DNA of 64,000 nt from Cokeromyces recurvatus (GCF_025118155.1 NW_026251404.1:532926-596925), one strand, 5' to 3'; numbered from the stretch's first letter, positions 16,601 through 30,504 are shown. Made by a program: numbers and translations. Notes: generated by a model from the letters alone, not told the origin.

Positions 16601-17741
16601 GTTTACTGGCTTCATTATTTCAATATGTGGCTGATGCTCCATTTGAATTGGAGTAGCCATTATCTTATTTTCAATTACAGGCTGAGGCTGCATATAGAAA
16701 CGAGAAGGGTCGATATACTCCGTACCTGTTGATTTTTGCTGATGTTGATAATCAGTAGCAACAGTTGCCGAAACAGAAGAGTGATCGTGATGACGATGAT
16801 TTGAAAAATACTCACCTTCATCACTATCAGAATCAGGAGAGACGGGAATGAAAGGAACTTCACCATCCTCTCCATTAAGATTTTCTGACGGATATGTATA
16901 TCGAGGACGTTCAATTGTCATAATCATATTTGAACGTAAAGATGAATGTGGTTTGCGATATGGTTGAGTAGTAGATGTTGGCATAGGTCTGTATCCACCA
17001 GATGCATAAGAAGAGGAAGAAGAAGGCATTCGAGAAGGTGCTTCTGTGGATGATGGAGTTGAAGTAAAAGTAGAAGCATCAGATACTTGATGAGTAAAAG
17101 TGGGCCTATAAGAATTATTAATGAATTCTTGAGTGATATCAGGGTATCCTAAAGGAGGATATACTTGTTGATTTTGGTGTCTAGGAGAACCTGGTGGTGA
17201 CCCTTCTTGCTGATTGGAGATACGTTGATCATATTGTGGTGGAGGGTATATACTTGCACTATTAAAATTATGTTGAGGTACAGGCATAGGATAGTTAGTA
17301 GGAGGATAATAAGCTAAATCTGTTGCATAAGGTTCAGAAGTAGCCGAGGAAACCCTTTGAGGTAAAGGAGTTGTAGGTATTGATTGAGAAGAATAGCCAT
17401 GATAGTTTTCAGGGGCAGGAGGATAATAATATTTATTGGAACTTTCCATTTCATAATTCTGGCTTGTTCTTATATAACCATTACTTTCATTACGTGGTGG
17501 AAGTGTTGGAGGTGGTCCAAGATTATTGTCAGCTTGATAATAGTGAGATGCCTATGAGCAAATATACATGTTAAAATAGAAAATTTTACAAGTTATGATT
17601 ATATATTACATTATCATATAAACCAGGACGAGCGGTGTAAGGCTGAGCACCAACAAGTGAATTCAACATAGCTTCGACTTCATCTTGTGCATTTGACCTA
17701 CTTTCGTTTCCATAATGTTGGTAATGGTGTCGATTAGACAT
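13366..17741 (-). CDS. ROM2: Rho1 guanine nucleotide exchange factor, Rom1/Rom2 type (DEP-DH-PH-CNH)
   Basis: Eight exons, 17741-17610, 17551-16397, 16302-15931, 15866-15720, 15663-14152, 14095-13809, 13729-13621 and 13542-13366, give 1296 aa, close to yeast Rom2. Residues 1 to about 380 are Pro/Ser/Tyr/Gln-rich and disordered. A DEP-like segment spans about 400-470 (FTGSEAI then LLKELIPDEYCILVANVLM), followed by a Cys-containing block. The DH (RhoGEF) domain starts at about 575 with ETIYSEEKYLADLKILHE and includes LLSPVTRMQRYPLLIEALL. A PH domain lies near 790-930 and a CNH domain occupies the C-terminus. Family role: activates Rho1 in the cell-wall integrity pathway at the plasma membrane. 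Every splice junction keeps frame. The gene converges with UTP17 across a 262-bp gap. Confidence 0.93.
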
Positions 17742-18636
17742 CTAATTAAGGATTTTTTTTTTTAAAAAAAAAATCTAACAGAAGAAAAAGAAGAAAATAA
17801 AAATACAGCACAACATTAATAATATCGGGATTATAAATAAAATCTTGTTTAATTCATCGTTTAATTCTAAATTAAGTTACTAAACAATAATTTTTATTTA
17901 AATTTTAAAAAACCCAAAATTGGGCACATGATAGTATCAAAATTGCCCGGATGAGATCATCAATGGCAAAAGATACTAAAAAAAAAAAATCCTTTTGAAA
18001 GCAAGAGTAAAGAATAAAAAAAAAGAAAGAAAGTTAAAAAGGAGTATAGTGTAGCTATGACACTATTATTGACAGAAAGAGAGAGTAGAGGGGAAGCCAA
18101 TTTAGGAATTGTTGGCCAGGTTGTGAAAGTAGCAAAGGTGAATTTTTGTGGCGAAGAATGTAATCAGGTTCGTAAAGGATTGTACAAGTAACTTGCCGAC
18201 AGAAAAATCAAGGAAGGTTACTAAAGTATGTACGTGATTGCTTTGTAGGAAACTGATTCAAGATAAATGAGAAAAAATCCTCAATAGTTTCAAACATTTG
18301 AAGTCGATAATGCATTTGAAGACAGTAAATTGTATGCTACTTTGTCAAAGGTAGTGTAAGATGCTTTGCACCATAATTCGAGTGATTTAGTATTAACACC
18401 AATAGCTGATTGTTGTGTATATAATGATGTATTATATAATATCATATAATATACAGACCAGAGTCATGAACAAACGAGATCTTATTATTTGGTTTCAAGG
18501 AAAATAGCCGAGCCGGCTAGATTGAACACGAATACGAATAATTTAATTTTTTATTAGAGTGAGTTAACTGAGGTTAATTCTCAATCAGGGGCGGGCAAAG
18601 ACTAGAGAGCTCAAATAAAATAACTTCAATCATTTT

Positions 18637-19107
18637 ATGGGAAATATTCTTCTTTCAAGATATTCAATTTATAATAAAAGTTTCATACAACGTTTTCACA
18701 GATTTATTCTGTCTTCTTTTTTTATCTCTACCTTATCAACAGTCGAGATTCTTGTGATGGAAGACCCCACAGGATCAACGAAAAGTAGCTCAAGATTCAA
18801 TAATGGGATAAAAAAAAAGAAAAGAAAAGAAAACAAGATACCAATAGTAATACGTCTGACCATTGACCTTAAATACGGAAGATGGAAAGAAGCTAGTAAT
18901 GAGCATTCATATTTTGAATATATCACTATAACTGGATCAATCAACCTTAGTAATAACCATTTACCAGAAGTTTGTCCCTCTACTCACAGCTTCACCTTCT
19001 TCAATATATATATGTATATCTTACATATAATAGCTATATATTTCTTTTATCTGAATGTAAGAACTATGATGAATTATATTATATACACATACATTATTTG
19101 TACTTGA
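18637..19107 (+). CDS. possible gene fragment, 156 aa, unrecognised
   Basis: This open frame has a coding-like central part at about residues 35-118 (TIDLKYGRWKEAS, YFEYITITGSINL) with mixed polar and aromatic residues that low-complexity DNA would not normally give. The first 30 and last 40 residues look like translated AT-rich noise, so a real exon may cover only about 18740-18990. I see no matching neighbouring exons. It could be a decayed gene or transposon piece, or chance. Confidence 0.25.
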   Translation: MGNILLSRYSIYNKSFIQRFHRFILSSFFISTLSTVEILVMEDPTGSTKSSSRFNNGIKKKKRKENKIPIVIRLTIDLKYGRWKEASNEHSYFEYITITGSINLSNNHLPEVCPSTHSFTFFNIYMYILHIIAIYFFYLNVRTMMNYIIYTYIICT

Positions 19108-19558
19108 ATAAATTCCCTTTCTTTTCATTTTTTGACTCTAAAGGGAAGCACAAGAGGACAGCAGTATATATAATAAATACTTAAAATGAATGATTCTATT
19201 TATTACCAATGATAGCTATTTCAACATGTAGTTGTGACAATAAATATTAAAATAACTGATATATAATGTATTTGATGAGGTAGGTAAAAGTATAACCCTT
19301 TTTTTTTACAAGTATTATAAAGAAATATTCTCATAATGTGACTAATTGTTAATATTAGAGAATGTATATAATGAAAATGAAGCATAACAAGAAGAAGGAG
19401 GCTAGACTTAATTAGCTTTGTATTGGTAAAATTAAACGGATCTGAATATATCTTACACATATAGCTGTAAAGAAGTATTGTAAGGCATACTGCTTATGTG
19501 ATGCGTTATCTATTCTCAACAATAAAGAGATAATAGATCAATGCTAATTTACCATCAT

Positions 19559-19595
19559 ATATCTATCTATCTATCTATTTATCTATCTATCTACA
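19559..19595. repeat. (ATCT)n microsatellite
   Basis: A run of about nine ATCT-type units with one ATTT interruption. This is a simple tandem repeat with no coding potential. Confidence 0.8.
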
Positions 19596-20687
19596 TATAT
19601 AAAAGATAAAATAAAATTAATCGATTATTATTTAAAAAGCACTTGTTTAAGCCATTAAATGAGCAATCTAGGACACTGCTGATCATAAACTTATTATTCA
19701 TATATTCATATTCATTCATAATAGTAGGTGTATGTATCAATGATTTATCCTTAAAGTATTATATTATGATTGCATATGTAATAGAAGAAATAAGCAAAAA
19801 AAAAAATAAAGATATAAAAAGCCTTAGTTAGTATCCTTGAATCTAAAATAATACGTAAATGAAACTCTATATAATCTTAAATACCTCAACTTGAAAAAAA
19901 AAAGTATAAGTATAAAATAAAAACATTGGGTAAGTTTGAATGGGTAATTACAAATCATTATGCACTTATTTTGATAAAAAAATAATTAAACATATCTGCA
20001 AGCTAACTGTTTATATTTGTAAATTCACTCATAAGAAAAATAAAATAAAATACACATACACACTATTACCCTGAAAAGTAAATATCGTATTTAATAAATG
20101 ACTTGGTCAAATTGTAATAGTATCACTTTGTTTTTATGTATATGACAATTATAGAAATTTGTCTTTAAAAAATATGCATCTTTGAGACAATTAATAAATA
20201 TAAGATTTGACTTTCGTATTGATGAACAACAAGATAAATTTGTAAAGGTCTTTATAATTAGATTTATCTTTTTTTAAATTTTAAACCTTTTCATAAAATA
20301 TATTCTATTATAAAAAAAAAAATACACTTTCTCTATAAATTTTTCTGATTTTCACTACTTTAATTTCTCGATTAATTAAGAGAGTTTTTCTTATTCTTCA
20401 AATTTGAAATTGTTATTTTGCCAAAAATTTTCCACTTTTTTTTTAAAAAAAAAACAAGAAAAAAAAAAGCTGTATTATATAAATATATAAATATATAACA
20501 CCATCATAGTACATAACGAATAATAACCTATTCTAGTTATTTATTTTTTTATTTTTTTCATTTTCTTTTTTCCTTTTTTTTTCCTTTACTATTTTTTTTA
20601 AATTACTTTATTCCCATCTTTTTTATTTTTATTTTTATTTTTTTGTATACTTGAATATATTTTGATTTCTTAAAAGTAATTTAAAAT

Positions 20688-22588
20688 ATGCTTCCCAATG
20701 AATATAAATCTCGGCCTGTTAGGCCCATGTCTGAAATTATTAACCCAGGTCGTTTTATAAGCGAAGGTAAAAGCTAATATACAACTATTTATAAACTGAT
20801 AAAATAGCTTACATTAACTTTTTTTTTTAAAAAAAAAAAAAAAAAGCTGATATTGCGGGTAACTGGTATGAAGATTTGCAAAATTATGAAAGAAACTTGG
20901 ATGAGATGGCTTCTGCTACGCTAGATCAAGTAAATACAATGAATAGATAAAAATAAATAATTTTTACGCGTTAATATCCCAACTGTGTGTGTGTGTTTTT
21001 TTTTTCTCCTTAGAATTTCAAAGAAGAGATGCAACATGTTGACCAGTGGTATCGTTATTTAACAGAAGCTGAGAAAACGGCTACTATGTATACTTTACTT
21101 CAACATTCAAGTCAAGTTCAAGCAAGATTTTTTATAAATTTACTACAACAAATGTTAAAAAGGGATCCTTTATTTTCTTTATTAACACCTAATAATCCCG
21201 ATCAAGGTTAGAATTTAGATAGATAACATATTTATATGAATGGAGAAGGAAAATGGGTTGGGGGAGATTATTAAGTCCACTTTTTATTTATTTATTTATT
21301 TTATTTTATTTATTTTATTTTTTTTTTTAGATATGCAAACTCATTTAGCTGGTGCTATGGCAAAGGCAGAACTTGAAGCAAGCCAACGTTTAATGTCTGT
21401 GTTGCCTTATAAGACAGGCCAAGTTATAAGTCGACCCCCAAGTAGCAATGTCAATCGACGTACAGTAGATCGTCATTCGTTTGCATTAGGCGATACTGAA
21501 GAATATAGTCGGCTGTTTGGTACTGGCCGTACTGGTAATGACTTATTAAATACAACTCGTTCGCCTTACGTAAGCTCTATCTTGGATGATTCAACTGCCA
21601 ATAGTGCTAGACGATTAAGCAGCCAAACAAGTAGTAATAGAACGTCTGGACGTGCTATGTTTAATAGTAGTGGAAGACCTCACTCTGTGATTGAAGGTGA
21701 CACTAATTCACTTTTCCCTCCCAGCTCTATAAGCTGGATGAATACAAATAATAGCAGTAGTAGTAACAACAATGGTGGTAATACCAGTTTGCGTCGTCAA
21801 CCTACAGCAGGTGTAGGGCATATTGGTGATCGTAGTAGTAAATTAATAGCTGAACGTCCTAAATCAGCTGATATCAGTAACTGGGCTCTTCCTACTGTCG
21901 ATCCTTTAATTATGGATCGTCGTGCAAGTGGCAATAATAATAATAATAACAATAATATGAATAACACTAATCATGCAAATAACACTAATCATGCAACGAA
22001 TAATGCAACTAATAATAATAGCAGTAATGGATATGTATCAGTATGGGGTACTCAGCCACAGCAGCCACAGCAGCCACAACAATTAGATAATGATTTAATT
22101 GATTTTACAAATTCAATTCAACAGCCTTTCCGAAGACGAGCTGTAGTGAACCGAATTCCCGTTTTACCAGAGACAGATGAGTTAGTTAGAACTTCATTTT
22201 TATCAGCTTCAAATGATACAAGCAGCAGTAGTAGTAATAATAACAGGGTTGATTCCCATTTCCGTAAACCCAACAACAGTAATAATAATAACCACAGCAG
22301 CACTAAAAACAATGGTTTAGGAGATCATTATACAAATTATTTGATGAATGCTTCAAACTCGCAACCGTTTCAAGGTATTATTGAAAGTACTACAGCGCTT
22401 ACTTTAGATGATCCTATTGGTAATAATGGTACTGGCTATACAAATGACCATAACGATCATCAAACCAATATATCCCCTACTAATTTCAATATCAGTAATA
22501 CAACAAATATCACTACTAACACTATCAACTCAAGAGCTAATAAAGATAAAAAAGCTGTAGAAGTTGTTGATATGGAACTCTTGAAAGG

Positions 22589-22619
<31 letters not shown>

Positions 22620-22941
22620 AAAAAAAAACTAATCTGATCTTTATATCTCTGCAGATATCCCTGCTTGGCTCAGGAGTCTTCGTTTACATAAATACAATGC
22701 TATCTTTAGTGACTGTAGCTGGCAAGAAATTGTTAAAATGTCTGATGAAGATTTGTTAAAGAGAGGCGTGGCAGCCCTGGGTGCTAGACGCAAAATGCTC
22801 AAAGTTTTTGAAAATATTAAAGCTCATTGTGAGATCAATGTAAGTTTTAGTCTTTTTTTTTTTTCTTTTTTTTTTTTTGAAAAAGTAAAAGAAATCAACC
22901 TGTTTACCTAATTCATTCTTTAATAGAATATTCCGTATTAA
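20688..22941 (+). CDS. VTS1: Vts1/Smaug-type RNA-binding SAM-domain protein
   Basis: Six exons, 20688-20766, 20847-20929, 21014-21206, 21331-22587, 22655-22839 and 22927-22941, give 603 aa. The N-terminal domain (WYEDLQNYERNLDEMA, then EKTATMYTLLQHSSQVQARFF) is the conserved helical region of fungal Vts1. A long disordered middle is rich in Asn and Ser with Gln-Pro repeats. The C-terminal SAM domain covers about 538-598, ending GVAALGARRKMLKVFENIKAH; the ARRK surface is the one that binds Smaug recognition hairpins. By family it binds stem-loops in mRNAs and recruits the deadenylation machinery in the cytoplasm. The last exon is only 15 nt (NIPY, stop), so it is less certain. Intron 1 ends in a pure A run followed by AG, and intron 4 begins GT followed by about 27 A. 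Confidence 0.9.
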
Positions 22942-23342
22942 ATAAGAATAATGAATGAAAAAGGACATGAATGAATAATCCAATTCATCTAAAAAGGAAT
23001 TGTTATTATTTATACTAGCTACTATATATACAATTCATTTCTCTGAATTTAAACTGCCACTATTCTTGTATTCTCTCATTCCCTTGCTGGACAAGTCCTT
23101 TATACAATATCGGATATATTATTAAAGCCAAAAAAAAAAGAAAAAATAAATAAATAAAAAAGGACAGAGTCAATAAATAAATTCATAAAATCATAAACTA
23201 GCGTGTAAATCAAATTCACATTAAAACATTTTTTTTTTTCTAAATAACCATTTCCAATGTTAAAGAGCAATTGAACAGCTTTTTTTTGGGGGGAGACTTT
23301 TATTGTTGAATTATAATAAAATATGAATCATCCTAAAACTGT
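22942..23342. other. short intergenic spacer, convergent gene ends
   Basis: A 401-bp AT-rich gap between the 3' ends of VTS1 (+) and the eL29 gene (-). It must hold both polyadenylation regions. AATAAA-like strings occur, but they are too common in this DNA to assign. Confidence 0.5.
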
Positions 23343-23723
23343 TTAAGCCTTGGTAGCGGCGGCAAGAGCTCTTTGAGTGCCCTTCTTGGCGAAACGTTGG
23401 TTACGAAGGAACTTGGCATCCAACTATGCGTTTAAAATAATATTAAAAGAAAAAAAAAGGTCAAGATATGTGAGTAATTAACCCTAAAAAAAAAGGAAAG
23501 TCTATCCATTTATATAAATATATGTATTGGATTACTTACACCCTTTTGAGAGCGGTACTTGTGAGCAGCGGGCTTCTTAATACCGTTACGGTGAGCCTTC
23601 TTGTCTAAAGAGAGAGTGGAAAAAAAAAAAGGAAAGGTTAATGTCAAAACATTCATTGAAATAATCTACATTAAAAAAAAATTTACTTTGGTTATGGTTG
23701 GTATGGTTCTTAGACTTGGCCAT
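23343..23723 (-). CDS. RPL29: 60S ribosomal protein eL29
   Basis: Three exons, 23723-23687, 23604-23540 and 23423-23343, give 60 aa. The protein starts MAKSKNHTNHNQNKKAHRNG, continues with IKKPAAHKYRSQKG and has DAKFLRNQRFAKKGTQ, the diagnostic eL29 signature. It is small and highly basic, as the family always is, and sits in the large ribosomal subunit. The codons differ from neighbouring genes (many GCC, AAG, AAC, CGT), consistent with very high expression. The frames are too short and too split to stand out as ORFs; the gene was found by joining exons. Confidence 0.95.
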
Positions 23724-24273
23724 TGTTACGTTTCTGTTATGATTACAATGAAGAAAAAAAATTAATTAATATTCTTTACTTGTCTCTCATTGATGGATGG
23801 ATGGATGGATGGGATAAGATCTGTTTAATGTAGGATTATGCTGTATTGTTTTCTTATTGGATGTCATACCTAACTCAACAAAGGAATTGAAAAGAGGAAG
23901 TTTCTTCTTGTTGACAGCTCCCAAATGCGTATTATTCTCAGCTTTTTTTTTTGTTTTTTTTTTGCTAAGGAAAATTACAAACGCAAAAAAAAAAAAAAAA
24001 AAAAAAAAAAGTCGGAGTCAATGAATAAACACTGCAAATTTTGATGTTCGGACCGGAGCTACACTCATTATTGTTGATGCTTGCTAATAGTAGTAGTTTT
24101 TAAACATAATTTTATTGATCCATAATTAACAATAAATATGTATTATTTCTTTCTATTCTAAATTATATTATATAATGATGGTATGGAGGGGATAAATACT
24201 AGAAATAAAAGGAAAGTGTGTGTGTGTGTGTGTGTGTGTGTGAGGCATAGATATAAAAAGAATGTCTTCTTTC
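23724..24273. other. intergenic spacer with simple repeats
   Basis: Upstream of the eL29 gene and downstream of the MTHFR gene. It holds a (TGGA)n repeat at about 23792-23813, A runs near 23985-24010 and a (GT)n microsatellite at about 24217-24241. I see no gene. The eL29 promoter should lie in the left part. Confidence 0.55.
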
Positions 24274-26522
<2,249 letters not shown>

Positions 26523-26773
26523 ACTCTATGATGACACAAATATAAAATGAAATAAAAAAGAAAAAATCTGGGAAAGGGATTTGATGGGTTTATTTTATTT
26601 TATGCTTATTTTAAAGATGAAAGCTTATTATTGGTTAGATCCAATTAAGATGAGATTGCTATTGCTGGTATTTAATCCGCATAAATCTTTATTTAATACA
26701 CCCACAAAAAAAAGTCTAATTTATTCATTTTATAGAAGAAAGTTGTCTATGATGTTATGTTACGTAATAATCT

Positions 26774-28650
26774 TTAATAAGGCTTTTGAGCACTGTAATA
26801 AAGGCTATAGACAGTTGTATTATAGTCATCACATTCATCAATCGCTTTACTTACTACTGTTAAATATTCTTTTTCAGTAATATGATTAAATTTACAACAC
26901 CAACGTTTTGCTTCTCTAAATCTACGTTCTGTTAAGTCTTTTAAAAGATAGCCTGTTTCTCTTAATTCTATAAATAATGGATGAGCATTCAAAATAGATT
27001 GTATTGAACATTAATATCTTTATGTACCTTTCGATTCTGGCCATTCACCAATAGGCAGTTGAATAGATTCTTCCTTAACATTCACATAACCAGCATCCCT
27101 TAAAAATAGACCTAGATCCTTATTTGTCTGACGATCAAATTGGATTGCTTCATAAACTCGATCTGCCCATTGTTCCAAGAGAGTTAAATTCGGTCCCATT
27201 GATTCAAAATTAGCATCTATAAAAGAATTACGAAAAAGTTAAAAACAAGAAATAAATGGTATTCGATGATAGACAAAAAAAAAACCTTGTTCATAAATCT
27301 CAATATATCCACCAGGTTTTAATATACGATAAATTTCTTTAAAGAGTTGAGTCCATTTTGAAGAAGGAGCATTTACAATCGAAACATCTCTCATCATAAT
27401 ATAATCTACTTCATTATCTTTAAAATCATTTAATCCTGACTCTCCTTCATGAATGATTGCATTATGAAATGAAAAATTATTGACAGTATCTGTTAGACTA
27501 GAAACTGTAGCTGATTGATAATCAATACCGATAACTTTAGCATTTGGAAATTCAAAAGCCAGTTCTACATCCCAAACAGCTTTATATATTTATTTTTATA
27601 TAATGGAATTAATATATATAAAGAGTGTAAAGTAGAAGAAATATGTGTCTGTATTTACCTGTTGCACAGCACCAATGAATAATAAGTGATGGATCTTTTA
27701 AAGGTATTTTATAATTACTTCCCCAAGTCCTTTTTAATAAATAATGCTAATCATGATATTTGGTTATTACACGTATTTCTAAGCAAAAAAAAAAAAAAAA
27801 ATTTACCTGTCTATGTCTCCTATAATGTATAATATACATAGAATAATAATAAGAATAAAGTTAATATTCTGGTGCATTTCTTTTCCTTTTATATCCATGT
27901 ATATATTTACCTGTCTCGATCTCTTCTTCTTTCAGGACTTGTTTCATATAACATAAATAACTCTTTTAATAATAACTCACTTGAATACGGTCCAGATTGA
28001 TCTTCATGACAAGTTGTATTACTGTCAATGATGGCATGAGTCGAAATAATATCACTTTCATTATAAATAGATTCTGCACCGTCCTGCGGCTGATGATGAT
28101 GATGAATGGTATCTTTGGTATGATTAAAGAATAATGACATTTGACTATCTGTGTATTTTTCAATGATCGGTATTTCCTGACGTTGATTAGACTGAGGTGA
28201 AGTAGTATATAAAAGAGTCGAAGTTGAACTATCTACTGTTAAGTTAGCCATAAGATCGTCTATAGAGGAATCGAATTGATATGGGATAAGATGATGCTTT
28301 GTTGTGACTGCGGTAGCTGTTGAACTTGTACTATTTATACTATGACTACTACCATTACCATTACCATTACCACTACCACCTTTATGATGATTTTTATGTC
28401 CTGTTGCTTTATTCTTTAGTCGACTTATAATTCCATGATGGTGACTCTGTTGTTGACCTTCTGATAAAAAAGATAAAGAACTGTTACTTTTTGCAGTTCT
28501 CCGAGAGGGCCAAATTACAAGATCATTATTATTAGAAGAGGCTGAATTGAGTTGCTTTGCTGACATTATAGATCGATTACTTTGCCGTCTTGATTTCAAA
28601 TAAGAAAGATGCTTTGGTCCCGCATCTTCAATACTTGCTGTATTTCCCAT
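26774..28650 (-). CDS. class I SAM-dependent methyltransferase with disordered N-terminus
   Basis: Exons: 28650-27911, a 13-nt microexon 27819-27807, 27746-27659, 27579-27286, 27216-27028 and a last segment of about 26992-26774. The first about 245 residues are Ser/His/Asn-rich and disordered, starting MGNTASIED (a possible N-myristoylation context, inferred from MG). After the microexon the protein reads RQHYLLKRTWGSNYKIPL, typical of fungal methyltransferases of this group. The Rossmann part follows: FPNAKVIGIDYQ (motif II acid), DNEVDYIMMRDV and ILKPGGYIEIYEQ. Motif I is degenerate, with Cys-Cys-Ala-Thr-Ala where GxGxG is usual. No canonical intron joins 27028 to the last segment in frame: that segment's frame has a TAA just upstream and there is no suitable AG. 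Either the acceptor is non-canonical or the 3' end is mutated; read through, the protein would stop after GEWPESKGT. Substrate unknown. Confidence 0.7.
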
Positions 28651-28874
28651 TCTATTTTTTTTCTTCTTTTTCAAAAAAAAAAAAGAAAAAAAGAGTTAAG
28701 GAAATAACAAAAAGAAAAAGGCTTTATTTTTGTGTTATATAAAAATAAAATACATTTATTTAAAGGAGAAAAATTAAAAAAGAAACTATAAAAATTAAAA
28801 GAATGACAAAATTTTTTACTGAGTTTTATTAATTTTTTTTTTTTTTCAGCTATGACTAAAAATTTCAACATAAT

Positions 28875-28940
28875 ACAAATTATTCGTGAACCTTCAGGAA
28901 AAAAGTTCGTGCAGTTTAAAAATAAAAATTGATTCAGGCT
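28875..28940. repeat. left terminal inverted repeat of the DDE transposon
   Basis: It pairs with 30434-30499 as a reverse complement over 66 positions, with two mismatches by eye. It starts ACAAATTATTCGTG and ends TGATTCAGGCT. Confidence 0.92.
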
Positions 28941-29031
28941 CAGAAAAAAGAATTCATTAAAAATTCATAATTTATTATTGCATTAAGTGCACGAAAAAAA
29001 AAATTAAAAATAAAAATAAAAAACAAGAAAA

Positions 29032-30326
29032 CTACACAGGCTTATAGTTCAAACAGTCTTCGAATCTAGCAGCTGAGTATCTGCAGAAATCTTGAAGATC
29101 ACTCAAAAGGATTCTGTTGCATGCGTCCCCAATTTTAGACGACAATGTCTCTTCCTGCAGAAGCTCTTCTCTTTTAAGCTTGCTTTTACATACTGACCAA
29201 AATTGTTCAATTGGGTTGAGCTCAGGGGAGTGAACTGGAAGATAATCATAGTCGTAGTCGCGTTGCTCAATATATTTTCTGATATCGGCATGCTTGTGAA
29301 TAGGAGTATTGTCCATAACAACGTAATTGTCCTTAAATGGCTCATGCTGATCCAAAATATCAAGGATACTTGCAATGAAATTGAAGTAGTATCCAGTGAT
29401 AGTTCCGTTTTTGGCATTTCCAGCAGACTGAGTACTACCTGCTGTCTTTCTCTTCTTCAAAGGGACAGGTGCTCTTGGTCTTCTTACTTTGATGTTTACT
29501 ACACCATAAGGAGAGATAGCACCCAAAATAGTTGTTGTTTTGGCTCTTGTCTTGGGTACAACCACCACGGCACGGCTTCCTTTTTTTTTTTTGACCATGC
29601 TACATAGTGCTTCATATTGATATAGAAAGCTGCCTCGTCAATAAAGATGCAGTTACTCGTGAAATCAAGGTCTGTTTCATTCCACCTTACTACCTGCTCT
29701 ATTGAGTGGAAGTGTGCTTTCTTCAAACTAATTCTGTACTTTTTCGTTATAAAGTTGTAAAGAGCAGTTTTTGAAAAAGATAGGTCCTCAAACTTGCTTG
29801 TCAAATTGTCCATCATCTCCTGCAAAACTAAACTTGGCTTATCATCAGTAAGCTCTTTCAAGAATTGTTCATGCTCTTCTCTCAAGAAAGATGGTCTTCC
29901 CCACAGGTCTACCACTACCCTTTTTTTCTTTCAATCACCTCATCTGGATTCTGGCTTTCTTTTTTGTACCATCTTTGAGCAGTTGTTTCTGGTATTTTAA
30001 GGGCTCTAACTGCTTCTCTTACGCCCATGTTTTTCTCCTAAATAAGAAAAAAAAATCGCTCTTTATCTTCAGATTTGTAGCGTCTGTAGGTTCTCTTGCC
30101 CTTTTCGAATGTTTGCTTATTAGTATTTGACTCTTCAGGCAGCTTCTCTTTTTTTTTTCTTGTTCCATTCTCTCGGGCGACTTTACGTTGAAGTACTGGT
30201 TCAAGTCCGTTACATTTTCAAGCAGGAGAAGTGTTCATCATTCACTTCCATATCGATCGTAAAAACTTCATTTTCTTGGTCGTCTAACGTGTTTCCTTTT
30301 CCGTCTTCATGAATAAAAGAGTTCAT
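29032..30326 (-). pseudogene. DDE transposase, frameshifted
   Basis: Reading on the minus strand from ATG at 30326, the coding sense moves between frames several times. An N-terminal helix-turn-helix region (VREAVRALKIPETTAQRW) lies near 30020-29950. The catalytic parts are FIDEAAFY (first Asp) near 29640, VVMDNTPIHKH (second Asp) near 29310 and SPELNPIEQFW (Glu) near 29210; about 34 residues separate the second Asp from the Glu. One frameshift falls at a run of 12 T (29581-29592), joining the frame at 29915-29499 to that at 29598-29032. At least two further breaks lie upstream, one near 30225. The homopolymer break suggests replication slippage. It is related to, but not the same family as, the intact transposase at 61066-62686. 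Confidence 0.85.
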
Positions 30327-30433
30327 ATTGAATTGAATATAAAAGTGAGAAAGAAAGGCTCCTGATACTGCGCGAAATATTTTTCTTTAATTGCACAAAC
30401 CCATTTCCTTTTAATGGCCAAAGTTTATTCCTA

Positions 30434-30499
30434 AGCCTGAATCAATTTTTATTTTTAAACTCCACGAACTTTTTTCCTGAAGGTGCACGAATAATTTGT
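30434..30499. repeat. right terminal inverted repeat of the DDE transposon
   Basis: Reverse complement of 28875-28940. It contains CACGAATAATTTGT at the outer end. The two differences from the left repeat are near the outer end and in the middle. Confidence 0.92.
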
Positions 30500-30504
30500 G
30501 AAAA

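Larger units (their letters stand above)
17742..20687. other. gene-poor intergenic region
   Basis: About 2.9 kb between the divergent ROM2 and VTS1 genes. Apart from one weak ORF at 18637-19107, I see only AT-rich sequence, short poly-A runs, a tetranucleotide repeat near 19560 and a T-rich tract at about 20540-20645 just upstream of VTS1. A short stretch at about 18169-18202 resembles 31829-31862 and may be a decayed repeat. Confidence 0.5.
28875..30499 (-). mobile_element. Tc1/mariner-superfamily DDE transposon, inactivated
   Basis: The element is bounded by 66-bp terminal inverted repeats at 28875-28940 and 30434-30499 with only two mismatches. Inside is a decayed transposase gene on the minus strand. 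A TA dinucleotide flanks TTCGTG on both sides (28881-28882 and 30492-30493), so the true ends may be 28883-30491 with a TA target duplication; matching bases continue six positions further out on each side, which leaves the exact ends open. Total size is about 1.6 kb, normal for the superfamily. It abuts a LINE fragment on the right. Confidence 0.88.

Noticed and set aside
26581..26880. Plus-strand open frame of 99 codons
   Set aside because: It overlaps the 3' end of the minus-strand methyltransferase gene antisense, and the rest is hydrophobic AT-rich translation.
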